A stretch of 64,000 nucleotides of DNA from NCBI GenBank assembly GCA_964475835.1, contig CAYYYL010000003.1:109809-173808 (forward strand). The letters run 5' to 3'. Below the pieces are notes generated by a model. It saw nothing but the letters and a program-made list of their open reading frames with translations, was not told the origin of the DNA and made no database searches. Positions 44,965-52,918 of the stretch are shown one piece after another. The stretch is from JABDCI01 sp964475835. GTDB taxonomy: Bacteria > Verrucomicrobiota > Verrucomicrobiia > JABWAM01. Numbering within the stretch: position 1 is the stretch's first letter; every line of letters begins with the position of its first letter. The position numbers and the translations under genes were made by a program.

Positions 44965-47001
44965 CTACAACTCCAGGTCATCGTCCGCGGCATGCTCGCC
45001 CCTGCGCGACCGCATGCGTTGACGGAGGCTTGAAAGAAATCCACGTCTCATCGGGCCGTCAGAATAATACGATTGGTAGTCTCCCAGAAGGTGCTCCAGA
45101 GGAAAACGATTCAACACCAACCCCGTCGGCTGAATATCCGCCTGCAACAAACGATTGTACGCTGCCTGGATCACACGGACCGGTGTTTTACACGACTGGA
45201 CCACCAGAATCACCGTATTCACGCTCTGCGCCAGGGTCAGGGTGTTGCTCACCAGATTCACAGGGCCGGTGTCTATGATGATGCGATCAAAACTCGCACT
45301 CATTCCATCCAGAAGCTTCAACCAGCGTTCATGAGCAAACCGTTCCGAAGGAGTCATGGGAACAGCCCCGGCAGGAATGACAAACAATCTTTCGATCCCA
45401 GTCGGACACGTGACCTCATTCAAATCACACGTGCCCTCCAGATATTCCGACAACCCGGGGTTCGACACCACCACAGGAAAAAACTCGTGCAGAGTCTGAT
45501 GCTTCACATCCGATTGAATGAGCAGCGTCTGTAATCCCTGTCGAGCAAGGGTCACAGCATAGTTGCATGAGGTGAACGTCTTCCCCTCATTCGGAACGGC
45601 GCTGGTAAAAAGAATCACCTTTCGGTCAGAACCCGCTCCAAGGGAGGCCGTGAGAAAACGGAAGGCTTCGGTCGCGGCTGAATTCGGCCGGTCTAGCACC
45701 ACAAGCTTTTCAAACCCCTGGGGCGTCTTCCCTCCCCCCATCCCCAATCGGCCCGTTGGAGGAATCGTGGTCAGAACCGGCACATGAAAAAGGCGCTCCG
45801 CCTGTTCGGCTGTCTTGATGGAACTGTCGAATAGATTCCAGATGAGGGCGGCACCCAGCCCGGCAAGCAACCCACCTACCAGGCTCGCCACCAAGATGAA
45901 TAGGGGACGTGGCCGGATCGGTTCCGAAGAGGAGTATGGCTCATCCACCACGGTAATGGCCGCAGGATCCATCCCCTTCGCAAGATCCATTTCCTTCAAG
46001 CGTCCAAGGACCCGTTCATAGAGCGCCTTATCCGAATCCACCTGACGCACAAGACTGTTGAATTCAATGCTCTGCCGATTGAGATCCAGGGCAAACTGCT
46101 CCTGCTCCTTCAAACGCTTCGTCAAATCCTCCTCGAGAACCCGGGCTTTCTGAGCTTCATTCAAGGCCTCGATATATTTCGGATGCTTTTTCTTGTAGCG
46201 CTCGGAGAGGGCGACGACCTCGGCATCAGCCTTCATATGATCCGACCGCGCCTGGGAGACCTCCAGGTTCAGGCGTTTCAACCGCTCGATAACCGTGTTG
46301 TCCTTCTCATCTTCAAACGCCACCGAATGGTGTTGCTCTTTGAACTCCTGAACCTTCATCTCTGAGAGCTTGAGACTATTCTGAAGTCGTTCACTCTCTT
46401 TCATGAGAAACTGATACGCGTTCTCCGTCAGCCCTCCCCGGCGTTCCGTCACCTGGGTCTTAAACTCGGCTATCAAAGTACGCACAATGCTCTCGGCCAG
46501 CTCACGGGAAGGATGATCCGCGCTGATGTCGATCAGAAAGGTGTTCCGACGAGGAGTGATATGCAAAGACGCATCCAGGGCGCGCACCACGTCCTCCTGG
46601 GTGATGGGTGAATGAACAAACAAACGATGCTTCATGAACTCCGGATTCTGATCCAGATGAAGCGTTTCGATCACCCGCAAGTAGAGGCTGCGCGCACGCA
46701 AGGAATCCTCAATCGTCTTCAAACGCTCTGCGTTCTCCATGACCCCCTTGGGTCCCTCGGCCTGAACATCCTGGATATTGATGATCTTCGGGCTCTGCAT
46801 TTCCACCTGCACTGTGGCCTGCGCCCGGTAGACCTTGGGTGCGAGCAAAAGATAAAGGACTCCAATGGCAATGAAAAACGCAATACAACCCGCCACCAGA
46901 CGCTTCTGCTCAAGGAAGACTTCCAGCAGGTCCCTGTAATGAAACTCCTGAACCCCGTTCCCAAATGATTCTCTGGTGCGTGGAGTCGATTTCATAGGCA
47001 A
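44965..47001 (-). CDS. Wzc/CpsD-type polysaccharide co-polymerase and BY-kinase-like ATPase
   Basis: 678 residues. A chain-length determinant domain lies between two transmembrane helices (about 36-54 and 366-388), with coiled-coil segments at 200-340. The C-terminal ATPase has Walker A SAVPNEGKT at 467-475. Walker A' LLIQSDVK (493-500) lacks the usual LLIDxDxR, and Walker B IIIDTGPVN (574-582) has Gly where DTPP is common. A tyrosine cluster is small: Y642, Y645, Y646. It would set chain length and drive export with the Wza-type protein just upstream. Kinase activity is doubtful given the changed A' motif. Confidence 0.88.
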   Translation of the reverse strand: MPMKSTPRTRESFGNGVQEFHYRDLLEVFLEQKRLVAGCIAFFIAIGVLYLLLAPKVYRAQATVQVEMQSPKIINIQDVQAEGPKGVMENAERLKTIEDSLRARSLYLRVIETLHLDQNPEFMKHRLFVHSPITQEDVVRALDASLHITPRRNTFLIDISADHPSRELAESIVRTLIAEFKTQVTERRGGLTENAYQFLMKESERLQNSLKLSEMKVQEFKEQHHSVAFEDEKDNTVIERLKRLNLEVSQARSDHMKADAEVVALSERYKKKHPKYIEALNEAQKARVLEEDLTKRLKEQEQFALDLNRQSIEFNSLVRQVDSDKALYERVLGRLKEMDLAKGMDPAAITVVDEPYSSSEPIRPRPLFILVASLVGGLLAGLGAALIWNLFDSSIKTAEQAERLFHVPVLTTIPPTGRLGMGGGKTPQGFEKLVVLDRPNSAATEAFRFLTASLGAGSDRKVILFTSAVPNEGKTFTSCNYAVTLARQGLQTLLIQSDVKHQTLHEFFPVVVSNPGLSEYLEGTCDLNEVTCPTGIERLFVIPAGAVPMTPSERFAHERWLKLLDGMSASFDRIIIDTGPVNLVSNTLTLAQSVNTVILVVQSCKTPVRVIQAAYNRLLQADIQPTGLVLNRFPLEHLLGDYQSYYSDGPMRRGFLSSLRQRMRSRRGEHAADDDLEL

Positions 47002-47036
47002 AAGAGGTCAAATTCCACAATGAAAGGAATATCGTT

Positions 47037-47759
47037 TCAAAAGAGGCTTTCGGCAACTGTGATGGTGTCCCCCGCCTGGATCTCAAAGGGGGCCACGGAT
47101 CCCCCCTGCATCTCCTCCGCATTCACCTTATGGGATACATCCTTGCCATTGATGCGACGTTGTACGGTCACGTGACGCACATCCGCAGCCCGGCTGAACC
47201 CCCCTGCGCTTGCGATCGCTTGCAACAAATCAATGGTTCGATTGTTGGGCAAGGAATAGACCCCCGGCTGCCTCACCGAACCCAAAACCGTAAACTGCCT
47301 CTTGGAAAACTCGATCACATTCACCGTCACCTGCGGGTTCACCAAGTAATCCTCACCCAGTTTTTGAGTCAGCAAACGGGTGGCATCCGTCACACTCAAC
47401 CCTCCGATTTTCAAATTGCCCAGTAAGGGAAAGGTGATGGTCCCATCCTCATTCACACGAGCCTTGGTATCCAGATCGGACTCCCGGTAGACCGAAATCT
47501 CCAGGAGGTCATTCGCCGATATGCGATAGTTTTCAGGCACCTTTTCAATCGCTTTCTCGGGCTGCACAGATTTTTCGGTCTTGGGAGGAGTTTTGACCTC
47601 CTTCGCTCCCCCCTCCTTGACCGGGGTCTTCTCCGTCTTTCTTGCCGAAGGCGCCGTCTTCGGAAGGATCGTATCAACCGTACGCGTGGGAATCGGACCG
47701 GCCATAAGGGAGGCCGCAAATAGACTGTACACCAAAGCCGTGAACAGGCGGAGGTCCAT
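47037..47759 (-). CDS. Wza-type polysaccharide export protein
   Basis: About 240 residues. An N-terminal hydrophobic signal (FTALVYSLFAASLMAGP) is followed by a Pro/Lys-rich linker (about residues 25-75). The Poly_export domain comes next (YRISANDLLEISVYRESDL, FPLLGNLKIGGLSVTDATRLL), then SLBB (GSVRQPGVYSLPNNRTIDLLQAIASAGGFS). It forms the outer-membrane export channel or its periplasmic part. The signal lacks an obvious lipobox Cys. The ATG at 47759 is used; the longer frame would need TTG at 47765. It sits between the beta-barrel and the Wzc gene on one strand. Confidence 0.9.
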   Translation of the reverse strand: MDLRLFTALVYSLFAASLMAGPIPTRTVDTILPKTAPSARKTEKTPVKEGGAKEVKTPPKTEKSVQPEKAIEKVPENYRISANDLLEISVYRESDLDTKARVNEDGTITFPLLGNLKIGGLSVTDATRLLTQKLGEDYLVNPQVTVNVIEFSKRQFTVLGSVRQPGVYSLPNNRTIDLLQAIASAGGFSRAADVRHVTVQRRINGKDVSHKVNAEEMQGGSVAPFEIQAGDTITVAESLF

Positions 47760-47761
47760 GA

Positions 47762-49057
47762 TCAAAAATTCATTCGAGATTCCAACCCGATTTCCTGGTT
47801 CTCATAGTCGAACTGATGAATGGAGGAGTCCCTGTCACGGTAGATCGCAAATAATTCAACTCCCCACCAGGGAGTCACATCCACGGCAACGGAGCCCCGC
47901 ACAAAACCATAGTCATCATGACGGACATCCTGAATCTGTGGTTGCTGGTTTCTTTCGTAGTCATCATGCTCGTATCCCAGCCTGAGCCCGAGATTCACCT
48001 TCTGAACAACCCTCTGCCGTCCCTGGACAGATACCCCCGTCTTGGTCAGATTCTGATCTGCGAAAAGTGAAGAGTTGCGAATTTCACGATAGATCCCCGC
48101 TCCCAAGGTGGTGGCATCGGAAAGGAGATAGTCCACATCTCCGTGGAAGACCCCGGAAACACGGGCATCCTTTTCCCCCTCGCTGTATTCACGAAGGTCA
48201 AGCCCACCATCCAGGGAGAAATGAAGTTTTTCCGAAGCTTCGTAAGCCACCTTCGCCAACAACTGTTGAAAATAGTGGTTGGGAGAATGATCGACATCCA
48301 GGTACCCCAGTCGCAATCCAGGGCCAAGTCGAATCTTGGCGTCCAGTTGGTAAACCACAAACCCGGCGGCACTCCATTCCTTTGAACCAAAGGCGCTCGG
48401 ATAATCCTCGATGTTCTGCTGTAGCGCCCCCTCGATGCGCGTTTTCTCACTCCACTCATACCCCAGGTTCAACTGGGTATTGTAGAGATCGCGGTTGATT
48501 CGAACCCCCGATTCCTCCTGATTTCCGGTGAGATGCCGGTACGTCTGCTCCGCCTTCAAATCGAGCTTTCCAAATGAACGGGCGTAATCAAAAAGAGCAT
48601 CCTGCTCCACGGAATCCGCAGCCTTCTGATCCGTAAAGACCACAAATGTGGGAGAATAACGCAAATAAAGTTGATTCACTGGCGTATGTTCGTCCTCGGC
48701 ATTCACATTTCCAATGGTCAACCCCGGACTGACATTCCAGATGAAATCGGACACCTTTCGATCAGGCGTATGAAACACATTGTCGTCGTAAGACCCCTTC
48801 GTATTCAAAAAAACATGCGCACGGAAACTACTCACCGCAACCCCTTGCGTCAGCGGATGACGTCCACCTGAACGTTCGGGCAGCGCAAGAATGGATCCGT
48901 TCATCGATTCGGATTCAAACGTCGCAAGCGACGCTGAACTCCGATCCGCCTGTTGCGCCATGATAATCGATCCCCCTGCGAACAGCGAAATCAACCCAAG
49001 GCATACCACCCGATGGGATTTGGCAAACATGCCATACAGTAAACCTATCATTGACAT
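47762..49057 (-). CDS. outer-membrane beta-barrel protein of the exopolysaccharide locus
   Basis: About 431 residues. The signal peptide (VVCLGLISLFAGGSIIMAQQ) precedes a long run of alternating beta-strands with aromatic ends, ending in ELFAIYRDRDSSIHQFDYENQEIGLESRMNF. A terminal Phe is typical of outer-membrane barrels. The family is that of barrel proteins found next to Wza/Wzc in exopolysaccharide clusters, perhaps an extra export pore. ATG at 49057 is the first ATG; the ORF start at 49066 is TTG. The stop is 2 bp from the Wza-type start. Confidence 0.82.
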   Translation of the reverse strand: MSMIGLLYGMFAKSHRVVCLGLISLFAGGSIIMAQQADRSSASLATFESESMNGSILALPERSGGRHPLTQGVAVSSFRAHVFLNTKGSYDDNVFHTPDRKVSDFIWNVSPGLTIGNVNAEDEHTPVNQLYLRYSPTFVVFTDQKAADSVEQDALFDYARSFGKLDLKAEQTYRHLTGNQEESGVRINRDLYNTQLNLGYEWSEKTRIEGALQQNIEDYPSAFGSKEWSAAGFVVYQLDAKIRLGPGLRLGYLDVDHSPNHYFQQLLAKVAYEASEKLHFSLDGGLDLREYSEGEKDARVSGVFHGDVDYLLSDATTLGAGIYREIRNSSLFADQNLTKTGVSVQGRQRVVQKVNLGLRLGYEHDDYERNQQPQIQDVRHDDYGFVRGSVAVDVTPWWGVELFAIYRDRDSSIHQFDYENQEIGLESRMNF

Positions 49058-49164
49058 TAGGCACAAGAAAATTCGATCGCCACACTTTTTGGATCACTTA
49101 CGCTAATAATTTGTGGATGAGGAAGTTCCATCCAGATGGGAACCGCGGAAAACAAGACGAATAT

Positions 49165-49184
49165 GTTTGCACCCGGGTGCAAAC
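49165..49184. promoter_or_regulatory. perfect 20-bp palindrome, candidate operator
   Basis: GTTTGCACCC (49165-49174) is exactly complementary to GGGTGCAAAC (49175-49184). It lies about 110 bp upstream of the beta-barrel start on the minus strand. A further palindrome GGTCAA-T-TTGACC lies at 49255-49267. The rest of the 307 bp between 49067 and 49373 holds no gene. It is a likely protein-binding site, unassigned. Confidence 0.5.
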
Positions 49185-49373
49185 CTTGCTTCGAAAATCT
49201 GCACGCCCCTCGCAACTGTTGCACAAAAACCCCTGATTACCCCCCCAAAAACAAGGTCAATTTGACCAATTGGATCTACTTTTCCTCCCTGGATTCTTCA
49301 TGCTGAAACGGCATCTCCGATGCTCTTTTAAGGAGTGTGAGTGACAAGTTTTTCTATCTGATTTGGGTTGTCG

Positions 49374-51767
49374 TCATCCTCGCCGTTTCGGTGACGGCTC
49401 TGATTGCCTGAGCCTGCCTGAAACGGCGAACCTCCCGTGGGAATGAATCTCAACCCATGTTCGATGTCGTAGCCGCCAACCGATCCCACCAACCGCCAGC
49501 ACCCCCCACAGGAGAATTCCTGGTTCAGGAACTCCGTAGGGAATCAACATACCGGCCCCCAACAGATCGTAGGTTGTTCTTCCAAGATACGCATTCCCGG
49601 GTAAATTCGCGTCGTAGTAGACGTTGACGTCCGTCATCAACTTATTCGTGTTTGCAAGGGCCCCAAGATCCAGGGTGCCGACATACAGAGCGTTGTTGAC
49701 CGCACCCGTGACGCGAAGGGTGTCCCCCGCTCCTGCAATTTGAAGGGTCCCAAACACAAAATGATTCGTCACATCCGCCAGTTGCACCAATCCGTTCGTC
49801 CCGCGATCCAACGCGGAACTACCCGTCAAATCCAGCAGGTGTTCCCCTCCAAAATTTGTGAACACCACGGTGGCGGAAGCCAGATTGAAGAGATTACTTT
49901 GCGTGGATTGAATCGTGAGGTTGCGTTCAAACTGATACAGATCGCCAGTCGCAGCCTGAAAATATCCGGATGAGGTGAGGGTGACATTCGTCGCAAATAC
50001 ATTTGTGGATGGGTCGCTGATGTACCCTCCACTCAATATCACCGGATTCTCAAAAGTCACCCGGCTGTTGAACACATGCACGGTGCCGGAATTGGTAAAG
50101 AGTCCTGAAATTGTCGCACGGGTATTGGAAATGGAAAGGATCCCCCCCGAGCCCATGGTCCATACAGCCCCCTGCCATCGGGTGTTTCCGCTGAAAAGGG
50201 TCAGGTGCTGGTAGAGATTTCCGTTGTTGGTTCCGAAGGTGTAGGAGGATACCGTCACGTTGGTGGAGTTGTTCAATCGGAAGGTGTTGTTTCCCTGAAA
50301 GGTCAGATTGGAAACATCCGTGTTGAAGATATCCGCAGCCGTTACATCCCGGTACGATATCGTTCCATTCGTCACCACGATGCTGTCCAGCGTGTTCGTC
50401 CCGATTTGGGGGGCGACGGAGGAAAACTCAAAGATGCCGCCACTGTTGGTGATGTTACCCGTACCACTGAAGCCGTTGGTGATGATATTTGCCTCCAGAA
50501 CGGCTCCATTGTTGAGGAAGATGGATCCCTGACCAAGGGTGGTGGCATTGGAACCGACATGGAGGGCCCCCGTCATCCTCCAGAGCGAAGCGGTACCCGA
50601 AAGGATCGCGAGATTTCCCAGACTCGCAGATGCCGCGCCCACACGCCCCGCAGCACTAAACACCCTTCCTCCGTTGGTTACTAGGATCTGGTTCACGGAA
50701 CCTGTATTGCCCACGAAAAGAGTGCTGGTATTCGTCCAGATCGATCCCGGGTCGGAAACCGTCACCGCATTGTTGCTCGCCGCACTATTGTTTCCAATAT
50801 AGGCGAGGGTGTTGAGAAGAAATCCTCCATTACTCACCGTCAGTTGATTGTTCCAACCCGTGTCACCGACACGCAGCTCGCTGCTATTCCGCCATTTCGA
50901 CCCACTGTCGGCCACAAGCACCCCGTTACTCGGGGCGGAAGAGGATCCCACATAACCCGCGGTGTTATCCACCACACCTCCATTGGTGATGATCAGAGCG
51001 CTGTTCTTCCCACCATCCCCCACCCGCAAGGGAACATTATTCGTCCACAGAGTGGAAGCTCCCCTTACTGTGGTGGTGACAGAACCCGCGTTCGAGATTT
51101 TGACAAATGTCGAAGCGCCCCCGAGAGAAATCAGATTGGTCCCCCCCTCCATCGTCCAGAAGGATCCCGAACCTGAGAAACCCCCGATCGTAAACGTACT
51201 CGAATTGGTGATGGTGGATCCATGGAGAGTCGTCAACCTTCCCCGACTGAAACTAAAAACCCCATTGGTGGCCACCAGGGTATCGACAATCATGGAACTG
51301 ATCTGAGACCACGTAAACACACCCGGCCCTCCCGCCCCCACCACAAACGCCCCCGTCCCCGCCCCATTGGTAACAATCAAAGTCCCGGTTGCGGAGGAAT
51401 TGACCACGTTTCCGGTCACACCAGCCACCTGACCGATGACGAAACTATTCGTAACCCACCACGTCGTCCCACCCAGGGTCTGGGTGATGATTCCCCCCGT
51501 AACGTATACGTTGGCATTGGTGAAACTTCGACGCATCGGCACATCCGTTGCCGCGTTGTTTGTAAAAAAGACATTGTCCGCCGGGCCGGGAACAACGGTA
51601 ACGGCTAAACCGTTGGTCACCCAATTGACAACGTTGGTGAAGTCACCCGTAGGCGAGGTGTTGGTCCAGTAAAAATCGTCTGCCTGAACCTCTTCAGGAT
51701 ATAAACACAGGCCCATGAGGCCCACCAAGATCGCCAGGCACAGCAACCGATGAGAGATGGAGATCAA
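49374..51767 (-). CDS. PEP-CTERM surface protein with autotransporter-like repeats
   Basis: 797 residues. A signal peptide (LCLAILVGLMGLCLYPEEVQA) is followed by a Thr/Asn/Gly-rich passenger with imperfect repeats of VGDxG...NQLxVSNGGxxxNTxxYIGN and SGSxWxNSSxLxVG, about 60 residues per unit, clearest at about 245-400. These resemble beta-helical adhesins. The C-terminus has VPEPGILLWGVLAVGGIGWR with a basic RLRHR at about 764-769, the PEP-CTERM sorting signal that exosortases cleave. A 28-residue tail continues beyond it, which is unusual since the signal normally ends at the basic cluster. The tail is encoded inside an inverted repeat. It is 11 bp downstream of another PEP-CTERM gene. Confidence 0.88.
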   Translation of the reverse strand: MISISHRLLCLAILVGLMGLCLYPEEVQADDFYWTNTSPTGDFTNVVNWVTNGLAVTVVPGPADNVFFTNNAATDVPMRRSFTNANVYVTGGIITQTLGGTTWWVTNSFVIGQVAGVTGNVVNSSATGTLIVTNGAGTGAFVVGAGGPGVFTWSQISSMIVDTLVATNGVFSFSRGRLTTLHGSTITNSSTFTIGGFSGSGSFWTMEGGTNLISLGGASTFVKISNAGSVTTTVRGASTLWTNNVPLRVGDGGKNSALIITNGGVVDNTAGYVGSSSAPSNGVLVADSGSKWRNSSELRVGDTGWNNQLTVSNGGFLLNTLAYIGNNSAASNNAVTVSDPGSIWTNTSTLFVGNTGSVNQILVTNGGRVFSAAGRVGAASASLGNLAILSGTASLWRMTGALHVGSNATTLGQGSIFLNNGAVLEANIITNGFSGTGNITNSGGIFEFSSVAPQIGTNTLDSIVVTNGTISYRDVTAADIFNTDVSNLTFQGNNTFRLNNSTNVTVSSYTFGTNNGNLYQHLTLFSGNTRWQGAVWTMGSGGILSISNTRATISGLFTNSGTVHVFNSRVTFENPVILSGGYISDPSTNVFATNVTLTSSGYFQAATGDLYQFERNLTIQSTQSNLFNLASATVVFTNFGGEHLLDLTGSSALDRGTNGLVQLADVTNHFVFGTLQIAGAGDTLRVTGAVNNALYVGTLDLGALANTNKLMTDVNVYYDANLPGNAYLGRTTYDLLGAGMLIPYGVPEPGILLWGVLAVGGIGWRLRHRTWVEIHSHGRFAVSGRLRQSEPSPKRRG
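49380..49429. repeat. nested inverted repeat at PEP-CTERM gene 3' end
   Basis: TCGCCGTTTC (49380-49389) is an exact reverse complement of GAAACGGCGA (49420-49429). Inside it GGCTC and GAGCC form a second pair. Together they make a cruciform of about 50 bp. It overlaps the last 17 or so codons of the PEP-CTERM gene. Confidence 0.65.
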
Positions 51768-51778
51768 TTCTTCTGATC

Positions 51779-52657
51779 TTAAGAAGCCTGATCTTTCCCC
51801 CGCAACGAAAAACCACGGTTCCGGCGTTGAAGAGCAAGAAGAATCCCCGACCCAAGAAAAACCAACACCCCCGGTTCGGGAAGCATCTGGGTCGTGTTCA
51901 AAACGCTGTCTGAGATTCGCATCTCATCAATCATCCCGTTGAAGTAAAGACCGCTTCCTGCCCGGGCACCAAAATAAAACAGGTCATTGGTGAAAGACTG
52001 GGCTGCTCCCGTATTGGTATCAGCAAAAGAACCAAACTCCACAAGGTCCTTGTAGAAGTGCAACCGCGTGCCACCACTGTTGGTATCATAGGTTACGGCA
52101 TAGTGATGCCAGCCATTAGTGTCGTAACGATCCCATTTCTGAAACCCGCCCTCCGCCGTACTCTGTCCCCCACTGATGCGAAAATCATTTGGGAGAATGG
52201 GAGGATAGCCATCGTTGATAAAAATGGCGAGAGCCCCTGGATGAGCATTAAAATCATCACTCTGCTCCCAAACAATATTGGCATCTCCGCTCGTCGCATC
52301 CTGCTGACTTTTCATCCACCACTCAATCGTCAGACCACTGTAACTGCTCAGTGGCACACTCGCTATCGTATTCATAAATGAATTCACGCCATTGAAATAA
52401 GCGCTGCCGTTATTATTCGGAACGGCACTTCCCACGGAATTCGTCGAGACTGCACCCGTATTTAAAAGAGTGAATCCATTTCCCGAGGAATCATTCGTAA
52501 AGGCCCCCGGCTCAAACCTCCAATAGGCCACCGTACCACCCAAAAGACGGTCTGGAAGAATAAGACTCCCCGCCAAAACAATCAAGGTTACCGAAGACAT
52601 TGCGATCCAACGTCTTATGTAAATCATTTCAGAGAGGATCATATCCTCCATTTTCAT
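51779..52657 (-). CDS. LamG-domain PEP-CTERM protein
   Basis: 292 residues. A signal region (MSSVTLIVLAGSLILPDRLLGG) is followed by a LamG/concanavalin-like jelly-roll (VAYWRFEPGAFTNDSSGNGF, GLTIEWWMKSQ, GWHHYAVTYD, and NGMIDEMRISDSVL), which is the usual carbohydrate-binding family. The C-terminus MLPEPGVLVFLGSGILLAL then QRRNRG is a PEP-CTERM signal; a further 10 residues follow the basic cluster. It is the first gene of the minus-strand block and would share its control region with the divergent NRPS gene. The start is uncertain; several Met codons lie in the first 20 residues. Confidence 0.85.
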   Translation of the reverse strand: MKMEDMILSEMIYIRRWIAMSSVTLIVLAGSLILPDRLLGGTVAYWRFEPGAFTNDSSGNGFTLLNTGAVSTNSVGSAVPNNNGSAYFNGVNSFMNTIASVPLSSYSGLTIEWWMKSQQDATSGDANIVWEQSDDFNAHPGALAIFINDGYPPILPNDFRISGGQSTAEGGFQKWDRYDTNGWHHYAVTYDTNSGGTRLHFYKDLVEFGSFADTNTGAAQSFTNDLFYFGARAGSGLYFNGMIDEMRISDSVLNTTQMLPEPGVLVFLGSGILLALQRRNRGFSLRGKDQAS

Positions 52658-52682
52658 CGGCAGAAAGAAAAATCTTCTTTAG

Positions 52683-52696
52683 TGTAAGCGCTTATC
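52683..52696. promoter_or_regulatory. TGTAAGCGCTTA box, LacI-family-like operator candidate
   Basis: TGTAAGCGCTTATC holds the perfect palindrome TAAGCGCTTA (52685-52694) and is close to the LacI/CcpA-type consensus TGTAANCGNTTACA. It sits about 30 bp upstream of the LamG PEP-CTERM start, in the 261-bp region shared with the NRPS gene. No LacI gene is in the window. The rest of 52658-52918 shows no gene. Confidence 0.45.
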
Positions 52697-52918
52697 TTTC
52701 CCTTTATCCGTCAATTTTTGCTCCCCACATCACCTTGGAATCCCAGTATTTCCGCTAATTCCTCACGGCGACGAGGCAACTCGTGGCTTTTCATTTGATG
52801 CAAATTATGAAAGGATGTTGTACTGGCCATTTGCATGAACATGACGCAACGATTTCGTCAAGGGACCCGGGACGCTTTGGGGCTGAACGACATGCCACCG
52901 AAATTCTAAACCTCCTTC

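Noticed and set aside
52658..52918. Possible sigma-54 -24/-12 promoter ahead of PEP-CTERM or NRPS genes
   Set aside because: I looked for TGGC-N8-TTGC on both strands here and in other gaps; no site had correct GG-N10-GC spacing.
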